Source: Pseudomonadota bacterium (lineage in GTDB: Bacteria; Pseudomonadota; Gammaproteobacteria; Steroidobacterales; Steroidobacteraceae). Taken from it: a stretch of DNA of 64,000 nucleotides. Location: contig JAEYUC010000102.1 in assembly GCA_023433705.1 (NCBI GenBank), positions 1 to 64,000 of the forward strand, given 5' to 3'. Position numbers and translations under genes: made by a program. The notes below the pieces were generated by a model. It did not search any database. It was not told the DNA's origin and worked only from the letters and a program-made list of their open reading frames with translations. Below, in pieces: positions 27,420 to 38,169 of this stretch. The stretch's first letter is position 1. Every line of letters starts with the position of its first letter.

Positions 27420-28289
27420 ATGATCCCGGAACCGACTTCGCAAACCACGGTGCGCCTCACGCGCATCGAGTTCGAGCTCACGCAGTCGCAGTTCCAGCGC
27501 ATCCGTGAACTCGTGCGCACGCACACGGGAATCGCGCTTTCGGATCACAAGTTCCAGCTCGTCCACGGACGGCTGGCGCGGCGGCTGCGTGCGCTCAAGC
27601 TCGACAACTTCGGCGACTACATCAGGGTGCTCGAGGGCGGCGGCCCGGAGATCGAAGAGTTCACCAACGCGGTGACGACGAACCTGACCTCCTTCTTCCG
27701 CGAGCCGCATCACTTCGAATACATGTCGCACGAGATGATCCCGGCATTGCGGGCGAGGGCGGCCGACTCGCGCCGGCTGCGCATCTGGTGCTGCGCGGCC
27801 TCGACCGGCGAAGAACCCTATTCGATCGCCATGGTGCTGCGCGAGGCGCAGGCCCAGCTCGAAGGCTGGGATACCAGGATCCTCGCGACCGACCTCGACT
27901 CCGCCGTGCTCGCAGCCGGCGCGGCGGGCGTGTACTCGGCCGCGCGCTTCGAGAACATGGACACGAAACGTGTCGGGCGCTACTTCGAGAAGGGAACGGG
28001 CGCGCAAGCGGGCAACTACCGCGCGCGCGAGGAGCTGCGCAACCTCATCACGTTCAAGCAGCTCAACCTCATGAGCCCCTGGCCGATGCGCGGGCCCTTC
28101 GACGCGATCTTCTGCCGCAACGTCATCATCTATTTCGACAAGCCCACGCAGCGCGTGCTGTTCGACCGCATGGCGAAACTGCAGCGTCCCGGCGACCTGC
28201 TGTTCCTGGGCCATTCGGAGACCCTGTACCGCGTGAGTACGCGCTACGAGCTGGTCGGCCGGACCATCTACCGCCGACTGGAAGACTGA
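27420..28289 (+). CDS. cheR: MCP methyltransferase CheR
   Basis: CheR methylates receptor glutamates using S-adenosylmethionine. The 289-residue protein has the N-terminal helical CheR_N domain (RIRELVRTHTGIALSDHK), the NLTSFFREPHHFEY motif, the SAM-binding CCAASTGEEPYSIAM segment and the IFCRNVIIYFDK motif. The xWTEF tails of both local MCPs are candidate docking sites for it. Confidence 0.96.
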   Translation: MIPEPTSQTTVRLTRIEFELTQSQFQRIRELVRTHTGIALSDHKFQLVHGRLARRLRALKLDNFGDYIRVLEGGGPEIEEFTNAVTTNLTSFFREPHHFEYMSHEMIPALRARAADSRRLRIWCCAASTGEEPYSIAMVLREAQAQLEGWDTRILATDLDSAVLAAGAAGVYSAARFENMDTKRVGRYFEKGTGAQAGNYRAREELRNLITFKQLNLMSPWPMRGPFDAIFCRNVIIYFDKPTQRVLFDRMAKLQRPGDLLFLGHSETLYRVSTRYELVGRTIYRRLED

Positions 28290-28299
28290 GGGACCGGTC

Positions 28300-29412
28300 A
28301 TGTCACGGAAGAAGATCAAGGTTCTGGTCATCGACGACTCGGCGCTCGTGAGGCAGATCCTCGGCGAGATCCTGAAGGAAGCGAACGACATCGAACTCGT
28401 CGGCACCGCCTCGGATCCGTACGTCGCGCGTGAGCGCATCAAGGAAACCAATCCCGACGTGCTCACGCTCGACGTCGAGATGCCGCGCATGGACGGCCTG
28501 ACATTCCTCGCCAACCTAATGAGGCTGCGGCCGATTCCGACCATCATGGTCTCGTCGTTGACGGACAAGGGCGCGGAGATCACGCTGCGCGCGCTCGAGC
28601 TCGGCGCCGTCGACTACGTGTCGAAGCCCAAGGCCGACATCGCCGGCACGCTCAAGGATTTCAGCGAGGAAATCCTCGCGAAGATCCGCGTCGCCGCGGA
28701 GGCGCGAGTGCACGCGCGCAGCGCGCCGACGCTTCCCGCGACGGTGGCCCCGCGACATTCGGCCGACGCCATCATTCCGCTGGGCGCCGCCAGGCCGCGA
28801 GTCATGCGCACCACGGACCGGATCATCGCGGTCGGCGCATCGACCGGCGGAACGGAAGCGATCCGCGAAGTACTGGTTTCGTTGCCGCCGGACAGCCCGG
28901 CGGTGCTGATCGCGCAGCACATTCCCGCGGCATTCAGCGGCCCGTTTGCGCGCCGCATGGACGCCGCCAGCCAGCTCAATGTCTGCGAGCCCACCGACGG
29001 CCAGCTCATCATGCCCGGGCACGTGTACATCGCGCCGGGCGGGCGACATTTGCTGGTCGAGCGTGACGGCGCGCGTTATCGCTGTCGACTCAAGGACGGC
29101 CCACCCGTCAACCGGCACATCCCGAGCGTCGACGTGTTGTTCCGCTCGGTGGCGCAGCAGGTAGGTCCCAACTCCGTGGGCGTCATCCTCACCGGCATGG
29201 GCGATGACGGCGCGCGCGGACTCAAGGAAATGCACGACGCGGGCTCTCCGACGCTCGTGCAGGACGAGGTCACGAGCGTCGTCTGGGGAATGCCCGGCGC
29301 GGCCGTGAGGCTCGAAGCGGCCGACGAGGTGGTGCCGCTCAACAAGATGGCGGAGACCATCATGCGATTGGTGCAGTCGGCGGGCGCGCAGGCGCTCGCC
29401 GCACGTGGATAG
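28300..29412 (+). CDS. cheB: Chemotaxis methylesterase/amidase CheB
   Basis: CheB removes methyl groups from receptors when phosphorylated. The 370-residue protein has a receiver domain with phosphoacceptor D58 (LTLDVEMPRMDG), a variable linker and a catalytic domain with S181 (GASTGG), H207 (AQHIPAAFSGPF) and D303 (TGMGDDGARGL). Each active-site residue is offset by exactly 17 from E. coli S164/H190/D286, so the enzyme looks fully functional. It follows cheR by 10 bases. Confidence 0.97.
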   Translation: MSRKKIKVLVIDDSALVRQILGEILKEANDIELVGTASDPYVARERIKETNPDVLTLDVEMPRMDGLTFLANLMRLRPIPTIMVSSLTDKGAEITLRALELGAVDYVSKPKADIAGTLKDFSEEILAKIRVAAEARVHARSAPTLPATVAPRHSADAIIPLGAARPRVMRTTDRIIAVGASTGGTEAIREVLVSLPPDSPAVLIAQHIPAAFSGPFARRMDAASQLNVCEPTDGQLIMPGHVYIAPGGRHLLVERDGARYRCRLKDGPPVNRHIPSVDVLFRSVAQQVGPNSVGVILTGMGDDGARGLKEMHDAGSPTLVQDEVTSVVWGMPGAAVRLEAADEVVPLNKMAETIMRLVQSAGAQALAARG

Positions 29413-29431
29413 GCAACATTGGAACGACATC

Positions 29432-29800
29432 ATGAGAACGATACTTACTGTTGACGACTCCCCCTCGATGCGCCAGATGGTGCGCGCAACGCTGGAGTCG
29501 GCCGGTTACGGGGTGGTCGAAGCGGCGGATGGCCAGGAGGCGCTCGAGTTCGCACGCAAGGAGAATGTCGACCTCGTGATCTGCGATGTGAACATGCCTC
29601 GCATGGACGGCATCACGCTGGTTCGCGAGCTGCGCACGCTGAGGGGTTATCGCCTGACGCCGCTGCTGCTGCTGACGACCGAGTCGAGCCAGGACAAGAA
29701 GTCCGAGGGCAAACGCGCGGGCGCCACCGGCTGGATCGTCAAGCCCTTCAATCCGACCCAACTACTGGCGACGCTCGACCGGTTGCTCAGTGCGGCATGA
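29432..29800 (+). CDS. Chemotaxis response regulator, second CheY
   Basis: The 122-residue stand-alone receiver starts at the ATG giving MRTILTVDDSPSMRQMV. It has D8/D9, phosphoacceptor D52 (VICDVNMPRMDG), Thr near 82 and Lys near 104 (VKPF). Such second CheYs usually serve as phosphate sinks or alternative outputs. It overlaps the next gene at ATGA, and that gene carries a possible CheZ-type motif. Confidence 0.92.
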   Translation: MRTILTVDDSPSMRQMVRATLESAGYGVVEAADGQEALEFARKENVDLVICDVNMPRMDGITLVRELRTLRGYRLTPLLLLTTESSQDKKSEGKRAGATGWIVKPFNPTQLLATLDRLLSAA

Positions 29801-30264
29801 CCGTGGCCAACGCGATTCCATTGCCACCGCTGCTGGAGCTGACCTCGAATCAGCTGCAGGCCGCCGTGCAGAACGCGAGCGAGGAACTCGAGCGGCTCGC
29901 CGGCTCGGTCGCGGCCTTCGTGAGGCTCGGCGCCGAGATGAGCGCGCACTCGGATCCCGCGATCGCGGCGCATGGCAAGCGCGTCGCGGCCGAGGCCGAA
30001 CGCGCACTGTTCGCGATGCAGTTCCACGATCCGCTCGTGCAGCGCCTGCGCCACGTGAGCGCGGCGCTCGGCGATCTGCGCGAAGCGCTCGCGGCGCCTG
30101 CCGCGCCGCCGATGAACCTGCTGCTCTCGGTCATCCGCGCGCGCTACACGATGGAAGACGAGCGCCGCATGTTCGACGTGATGCTCGCGCAGATTCCTGA
30201 CGCCGAACGCGGCATCGCCGAATCCGCGCACGATTCACCCCGCGGCAGTATCGAATTGTTTTGA
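29797..30264 (+). CDS. Small helical protein with CheZ-like D-x3-Q motif
   Basis: This 155-residue protein is unrecognised over its full length. It is mostly alpha-helical. The segment MQFHDPLVQRLRHVSAALGD places D78 and Q82 in the same D-x3-Q spacing as the CheZ catalytic pair and resembles the FQDIxRQ helix of CheZ-like auxiliary chemotaxis proteins. It overlaps the second cheY by four bases and is followed by cheD, which supports a phosphatase or CheY-binding role. The C-terminus GSIELF resembles the end of the neighbouring CheD. The function is inferred. Confidence 0.6.
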   Translation: MTVANAIPLPPLLELTSNQLQAAVQNASEELERLAGSVAAFVRLGAEMSAHSDPAIAAHGKRVAAEAERALFAMQFHDPLVQRLRHVSAALGDLREALAAPAAPPMNLLLSVIRARYTMEDERRMFDVMLAQIPDAERGIAESAHDSPRGSIELF

Positions 30265-30285
30265 GACTCACCTGGGCATAAGGAC

Positions 30286-30969
30286 ATGACCGAACGAAGC
30301 AGAACGAGCAACTACCAGCTGGTGAGGGGAAACCCGCCGCCGGACGCGGAGCTCAAGCCCGCATTGCCGCAGTTCGCGCATGTCGCCCGTTACTGGGACC
30401 AGGTCCATGAATGCTTCGCCGCGCGCGTCCTGCCCGGCGAGTACTACGTCACCACGCACGAAGAAGCGGTTTCGACCGTGCTCGGATCGTGCGTGTCCGC
30501 CTGCATCCGGGATCCGCGCATCGGGGTCGGTGGCATGAACCATTTCATGTTGCCGCTCGACGGCTCGCAGGGCACGAGCTCCTGGGGCGATGCCGTGAGC
30601 TCGGCCACGCGTTACGGCAACGTCGCCATGGAGCGGCTCATCAACGAGATCCTGAAGCTCGGCGGCCGCCGCCAGAACCTGCAGATCAAGCTGGTGGGTG
30701 GTGGGCGCGTGCTGCCGGACATGTCCACCGACATCGGCGAACGCAACATCGCGTTCGTGCGGCGCTTCATCGAGAACGAGGGGTACCAGGTGCTGGGTGA
30801 GGACCTCGGCGACCGCTTCGCGCGCCGCGTGGTGTATTTCCCGAAGTCCGGCCGCATGCGGGTGCGCAAGCTCATGCCGGGCCGCGACGAGAACTTCGCG
30901 GTGCAGGAGCGCGCATACCTCAGGCACCTCGACACGGCGCCGATCGAGGGAGATATCGAGCTGTTCTAG
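30286..30969 (+). CDS. cheD: Receptor glutamine deamidase CheD
   Basis: CheD deamidates receptor glutamines and in some bacteria stimulates CheC. The 227-residue protein has C69 in STVLGSCVSACIRDP and H86 in GGMNHFMLP, 17 residues apart as in Thermotoga CheD (Cys27/His44). The N-terminus is about 45 residues longer than minimal CheD. The C-terminus is GDIELF. It ends the chemotaxis run; a FliA promoter follows. Confidence 0.95.
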   Translation: MTERSRTSNYQLVRGNPPPDAELKPALPQFAHVARYWDQVHECFAARVLPGEYYVTTHEEAVSTVLGSCVSACIRDPRIGVGGMNHFMLPLDGSQGTSSWGDAVSSATRYGNVAMERLINEILKLGGRRQNLQIKLVGGGRVLPDMSTDIGERNIAFVRRFIENEGYQVLGEDLGDRFARRVVYFPKSGRMRVRKLMPGRDENFAVQERAYLRHLDTAPIEGDIELF

Positions 30970-31009
30970 CTCCACTTCACATAAGTCGGTCAATTCCGGT
31001 GCTTGTCAT

Positions 31010-31036
31010 TAAATAGTCCGACCCGGCGTCCGATAA
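31010..31036 (+). promoter_or_regulatory. FliA (sigma-28) promoter of the HDOD genes
   Basis: TAAA, then exactly 15 bases, then TCCGATAA matches the sigma-28 consensus TAAA-N15-GCCGATAA at 11 of 12 positions. The expected transcript start is about 20 bases before the first HDOD ATG. Confidence 0.85.
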
Positions 31037-31062
31037 CGACTCAAGAGACGGATGCAGATTTC

Positions 31063-31962
31063 ATGACCCTCAAATTAGTCGGTTTGGCGCCCCCGCCGAG
31101 TGGCGCGAATGCGCGCCAGTCGGACCTGGCGCGCCTGGTCGAAACGCTGAACGTGGAACTCGCGAGCGAGCGCATCGACCTGCCGAGCTTTCCCGACGTC
31201 GCCGCGCGCGTCCGGCGCGCGCTCACCAACGAGCAGGTGGACGTCGAGCAGGTGGTGCGCATCATCAGCGCCGAGCCCGCGCTCGCCGCGCGGCTGCTGC
31301 AGCTCGCGAACTCCGCGGCCCTCAACCCGGGCCGCAAGCGGATCACGGACCTGCGCAACGCCGTATCCCGCATCGGTTTCAACATGGCCCGCAGCGCGAC
31401 CATCGCGTTCGCGATGTCGCAGCTGCGCCGCGCCGAGGCGTACAAGGGCGTGAGCGCGGAGTTGTCCGAGTTGTGGCGCCAGTCGACGCACACCGCCGCG
31501 GTGTGCCACGTGGTGGCGCGACGCTTCTCGCGGATCAATCCGGACATCGCGCTGCTCGCCGGACTGCTGCAGGGCGTCGGCAAGCTCTATCTACTTACAC
31601 GGATCGTGCGTTTTCCGTCCGTACACTCGGACCCCGGCACCTGTCAGCGCGTCGTGAGCGACTGGCACGTGCGCATGGCGCAGGCCATCCTGAAGAACTG
31701 GGAACTCTCCGATGAGATCGTCTCGGCGATCGCGTTGGGCGAGAGCGCCTGGCGGGAACACGAAGGGGTCACCGATCTCGGCGACGTGCTCGCGGTCGGC
31801 GGCATCCTCGCGCAGCTCGGGCCGGACCCGCGTGCGCACGAGATGCTGTTCCTCGACAGCGCGGCGGCGCGCCGCATGAAGCTCGATGCCGACTCGTGCG
31901 TCGCCGCACTCGCCGAGTCCCAGGATTCGATCGCTTCCCTGCGACAGGCGTTGGGCGCATGA
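31063..31962 (+). CDS. HDOD-domain protein 1
   Basis: I start at the ATG giving MTLKLVGLAPPPSGANARQS (299 residues), which lies downstream of the FliA promoter; a TTG 60 bases earlier would lie upstream of the predicted transcript start. The HDOD core is clear: IDLPSFPDVAARVRRAL, LAARLLQLANSAALNPG and a degenerate HD-like segment. HDOD domains lack the HD phosphodiesterase metal ligands and act as signalling scaffolds; several family members affect motility. It overlaps the next HDOD gene at ATGA. Confidence 0.9.
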   Translation: MTLKLVGLAPPPSGANARQSDLARLVETLNVELASERIDLPSFPDVAARVRRALTNEQVDVEQVVRIISAEPALAARLLQLANSAALNPGRKRITDLRNAVSRIGFNMARSATIAFAMSQLRRAEAYKGVSAELSELWRQSTHTAAVCHVVARRFSRINPDIALLAGLLQGVGKLYLLTRIVRFPSVHSDPGTCQRVVSDWHVRMAQAILKNWELSDEIVSAIALGESAWREHEGVTDLGDVLAVGGILAQLGPDPRAHEMLFLDSAAARRMKLDADSCVAALAESQDSIASLRQALGA

Positions 31963-32846
31963 GTGCGACGGAGACATCGGTCGGCTCGCGCGCGCTGCCG
32001 AACACGGTGGTGTTCGCGTTCGTGAAATCGCTCGCGGCCGATCTGTCGGAAGGGCAGGTCGCCCTGCCTTCCGTGCCGGAAGTGGTGACGCGTTTGCAGC
32101 GCGCACTCTCCGACGACGGTGTGAACAACGAGACGGTCGTGCGCCTGATCGGCTCCGAGCCTTCGCTCGCCGCACGTCTCATGACCGTGGCCAATTCGGC
32201 GGCGCTCAACGCGTCGTCGCGCCAGATCGCCGACCTGCGCACCGCGGTCGCGCGCGTGGGTTTCAACATCGTGCGGTCGGTCGCGCTGAGCTTCGCGGTC
32301 GAGCAACTTCGTCGTTCGGGCGACTACCGCCACCTCGAAGGTCAGCTCGACACGTTGTGGAGGAAGGGCGTGCAGATCGCGGCGTTGAGCCATGTGATCG
32401 CGCGGCGCTTCTCTTCGCTCAACGCGGATACGGCGCTGCTCGCGGGTCTCATGCACAACGTCGGGCGGATCTACATCCTGACGCGCGCGAGCAAGTTCCC
32501 GGCGCTCACCGCCGATCCGCTCACCTACGAATCGATCGTGCGCGACTGGCACACGAACGTCGCCAAGGCGCTGCTCGAGAACTGGAAGGTCGCCGAGGAA
32601 ATCGTCGACGCGGTGGCCGGTCACGAGGATTTCAATCGCGAGGCGCGCGGGCCGGTGACGCTCACGGACGTGCTGGCGCTCGCGACCATTGTGGATAGCA
32701 ACCGGAACGGCGACGAGATCTCCTCGCCGAGCCCCACGCTGGTCGCCGCGCTGAAGCGCATGCAGCTTCAGGTGCGCGATTGCTACGCGGTACTGGACGA
32801 ATCCGCCGAAGAAATTGCCGCGCTCAAGTGCGCGCTGGGAGACTGA
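31959..32846 (+). CDS. HDOD-domain protein 2
   Basis: This paralogue of its neighbours is 295 residues and starts at the ATG overlapping the HDOD 1 stop. It has GQVALPSVPEVVTRLQRAL, then SLAARLMTVANSAALNAS and a C-terminal helical segment. It shares the domain layout of HDOD 1 and 3 but is clearly diverged, so the triplet arose by old duplication. It is co-transcribed from the same FliA promoter. Confidence 0.9.
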   Translation: MSATETSVGSRALPNTVVFAFVKSLAADLSEGQVALPSVPEVVTRLQRALSDDGVNNETVVRLIGSEPSLAARLMTVANSAALNASSRQIADLRTAVARVGFNIVRSVALSFAVEQLRRSGDYRHLEGQLDTLWRKGVQIAALSHVIARRFSSLNADTALLAGLMHNVGRIYILTRASKFPALTADPLTYESIVRDWHTNVAKALLENWKVAEEIVDAVAGHEDFNREARGPVTLTDVLALATIVDSNRNGDEISSPSPTLVAALKRMQLQVRDCYAVLDESAEEIAALKCALGD

Positions 32847-32848
32847 GG

Positions 32849-33739
32849 ATGGCAACGATGGCGTTAGGGACGACCACCATCGAGGACATCGTCGCGCACG
32901 ACGCGGCGGCTCTCGAGAAGGACCTTGCTTCGATCCGGCCGGACGGGCAGCTCACGCTGGCCGGCGTGCCGCAGATCGTCACGCGACTGCAGCAGATGTT
33001 GTCGGATCCCGAAGTGGGGATCCCGCAGCTCGTGCCGGTCATCAGCTACGAACCCATTCTCGTGGGGCGCGTGCTGCAGATGGCGAACTCCGCCGTGCTG
33101 AATCCGACGCGCAAGCCCATCACCGACCTGCGCACCGGGGTGACGCGCGTGGGTTTCGACCTGCTGCGTTCCGCGGCGCTCGCGTATGCGTTGCGCCAGG
33201 TATCCCAGGCGCATTCGGTCAAGGACATCCGCCCGCATCTCGAAGCGCTGTGGGAGCGCAGCGCGTGGACCGCGGCGGTGTCGTACGTCATCGCGCGCAA
33301 GTTCACGAACCTCAATCGCGACGTCGCGTTCCTCGGCGGCCTCATGCACGGCGTCGGCAAACTGTTCATCCTCATGCGCGCCGCTCACTATCCATTCGTG
33401 TTGCGCGATCGGGGCAAGTACACCGCCATCATGCGCAAGTGGCATCCGAAATTCGCGAAGACCATCTTGTCCGGCTGGCGCATCCACGAACCCGTCATCC
33501 AGGCGGTGCTGCGTTACGAGGACCTCAATCGCGAAGTGGTGGGCGAGGAGCCCGATCTCACCGACATCCTCGCGGCGAGTTATCTCGTCGTCGGCCACAC
33601 CGGCCGCATGCACGACCTCTCGATGACCGTCGAACGGATCGCGGCGTTCTCGCGGTTGCGCCTGGACATAAGGGCCATCGAAGAGGCCTTGGAAGGCGCC
33701 AAGGAAGAGATCGAGGACCTCCGTCTCGCGATCAAATAG
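32849..33739 (+). CDS. HDOD-domain protein 3
   Basis: The 296-residue third paralogue starts two bases after HDOD 2 at an ATG preceded by a GAGG ribosome site. Core segments are GQLTLAGVPQIVTRLQQML and LVGRVLQMANSAVLNPT. It ends just before a second FliA promoter, so the trio forms one short operon. No output domain is fused to any of the three. Confidence 0.9.
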   Translation: MATMALGTTTIEDIVAHDAAALEKDLASIRPDGQLTLAGVPQIVTRLQQMLSDPEVGIPQLVPVISYEPILVGRVLQMANSAVLNPTRKPITDLRTGVTRVGFDLLRSAALAYALRQVSQAHSVKDIRPHLEALWERSAWTAAVSYVIARKFTNLNRDVAFLGGLMHGVGKLFILMRAAHYPFVLRDRGKYTAIMRKWHPKFAKTILSGWRIHEPVIQAVLRYEDLNREVVGEEPDLTDILAASYLVVGHTGRMHDLSMTVERIAAFSRLRLDIRAIEEALEGAKEEIEDLRLAIK

Positions 33740-33776
33740 GGGGCCCCCTGACGGGGCGGGCGCGATGAATTCGCCC

Positions 33777-33803
33777 TAAATCGGGGACAGCTCCTGCCGA
33801 TAC
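33777..33803 (+). promoter_or_regulatory. FliA (sigma-28) promoter of the small secreted protein gene
   Basis: TAAA, then exactly 15 bases, then GCCGATAC matches TAAA-N15-GCCGATAA at 11 of 12 positions. It lies 45 bases upstream of the next start codon, in a non-coding gap. Confidence 0.85.
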
Positions 33804-33847
33804 AGGAGGCAGGTACCAGTACCGCGATTTACTTATTGGAGACGGAA

Positions 33848-34129
33848 ATGAAGAAGACCCTTTCGGTTGCAGCAGTCTGGGCGGTTTGCGCGCTCCCGGC
33901 CTTTGCATGCGAAAGACCCACGGCGCCGAGTTCCATCCCCGACGGCAAGACCTCCTCGATGGAAGAGATGATGGCGGCCAAGAGGACCATCGACGCATTC
34001 AAGAAGAGCATGGAGGAGTACCTGGCCTGCGAGAAAAGCTCGGCCAAGCAGACCGCCGCCCATGCCGAGCTCGAAAAGGTGGCCGACCGCTTCAATGCCG
34101 AGGTTCGCGCGTTCAAGGCGAAGGGCTGA
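33848..34129 (+). CDS. Small secreted two-cysteine helical protein
   Basis: The 93-residue precursor starts at an ATG preceded by GGAGA. A signal peptide (MKKTLSVAAVWAVCALPAFA) is followed by CERPTAPSSIPDGKTSSMEE and a charged helix ending NAEVRAFKAKG. The mature part keeps two cysteines, at its first residue and in YLACEKS, which could form a disulfide. The IPDGK-x-S-x-EEM-type pattern recalls a family of uncharacterised periplasmic proteins. Its own FliA promoter and downstream terminator make it a single-gene unit of the flagellar regulon. The function is unknown. Confidence 0.85.
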   Translation: MKKTLSVAAVWAVCALPAFACERPTAPSSIPDGKTSSMEEMMAAKRTIDAFKKSMEEYLACEKSSAKQTAAHAELEKVADRFNAEVRAFKAKG

Positions 34130-34143
34130 GTCGCGAAGCTTTG

Positions 34144-34183
34144 AAACGCCGCGCGGCCGGGCGACCGGCTGCGCGGCGTTTTT
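34144..34183 (+). terminator. Intrinsic terminator after the small secreted protein gene
   Basis: AAACGCCGCGC (34144-34154) pairs with GCGCGGCGTTT (34171-34181), extended by an inner GGCC/GGCT region, and the right arm runs into TTTTT. It closes the FliA-driven block before the ligase operon. Confidence 0.88.
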
Positions 34184-34240
34184 GCATTCGGGTCGGGAAA
34201 ACCGGATATTGGCGACGAGACATATAACAAGAGTCGCCCC

Positions 34241-36998
<2,758 letters not shown>

Positions 36999-37002
<4 letters not shown>

Positions 37003-38165
37003 CCACTCCCATGAAGGGTAACTGGAACTACCCGACGCGCGTCTGGGCAGGGCCGGGCCGCATCTCCGAGCTGCCGAAGGCCTGCGAGGAACTCGGAATC
37101 GTGCGGCCGCTGGTCGTGACGGATTCGGGCCTCAAGGATTCGCCGATGATCCGCAATGCGCTCGGCCTGCTGCGCAACGCCAGATTATTCGCCGACGTGC
37201 GCGGCAACCCCGTGGCGGCGAACGTCGAGGCGGGGCTCGCGGCGTACAACGCCGGCGCCCACGACGGCGTCATCGCGTTCGGCGGCGGCTCGGCGCTCGA
37301 CGCGGGCAAGGTCATCGCGTTCATGTCCGGGCAGACGCGGCCGCTGTGGGATTTCGAGGACATCGGAGACTGGTGGACGCGCGCGGATCCGAAGGGCATC
37401 GCGCCCGTCGTGGCCGTGCCCACCACGGCCGGCACGGGTAGTGAGGTGGGCCGGGCAGGCGTCATCCTCAACGAGCAGACGCACCAGAAGAAGATCATCT
37501 TCCATCCGAAGATGTTGCCCGGCATCGTGATCTCCGATCCGGAACTCACCGTGGGACTGCCTTCGAACGTGACGGCCGCGACCGGGTTCGATGCGTTCGT
37601 GCATTGTTTCGAGGCATTCTGCGCGCCGGGATTCCATCCGCTGGCCGACGGGATCGCGCTCGAAGGCATGCGGCTCATCAAGACCTATCTACCGCGCGCG
37701 GTGCGGCTCGGCGTGGATCTCGAGGCGCGCTCGCGCATGCTGGCGGCCGCGAGCATGGGCGCCACGGCGTTCCAGAAAGGCCTCGGGGCGGTGCATGCGA
37801 TCGCGCATCCGGTGGGCTCGTTCTTCGATACGCATCACGGACTGACCAACGCCGTGATCCTGCCTTACGTCATGGTGCACAACCGCGAGGCGATCTACGA
37901 CGGCATGCGCGTGGTCTCGCGCGTGCTCGATCTGCCGAAGCCCGGATACGAGGGCGTGCTCGACTGGGTGCTCGCGTTCCGCAAGGAACTCGGCATTCCG
38001 CATTCGCTCGGCGAGATCGGTGTGACGCTGCGCAATCCGGAGGAGATCGGCCGCGAGGCGGCGATCGACCCTTCCGCGGGCGGCAATCCGATCCCGGTCG
38101 ATGCGTTCACGCTGGAGCGCATATTCCGCTCGGCGGTGAAGGGCGACCTGTCCTTGAAGAGTTAG
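36999..38165 (+). CDS. Iron-containing (group III) alcohol dehydrogenase
   Basis: The 388-residue enzyme starts at the ATG overlapping the aldehyde dehydrogenase stop. It has the NAD-binding GGGSALDAGKV and PTTAGTGSEV motifs. Metal-ligand regions are GFDAFVHCFEAF, GAVHAIAHPVG and THHGLTNA. It would supply the aldehyde for the preceding enzyme by oxidising a gamma-glutamylated amino alcohol. This replaces the flavin oxidase PuuB of the classical putrescine pathway. Confidence 0.93.
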
Positions 38166-38169
38166 GCGC

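Noticed and set aside
33739..33752. GGGGGCCCCC palindrome after HDOD 3 as a terminator
   Set aside because: Stem without a usable loop and no T-run; it is followed by a promoter rather than a clear transcript end.
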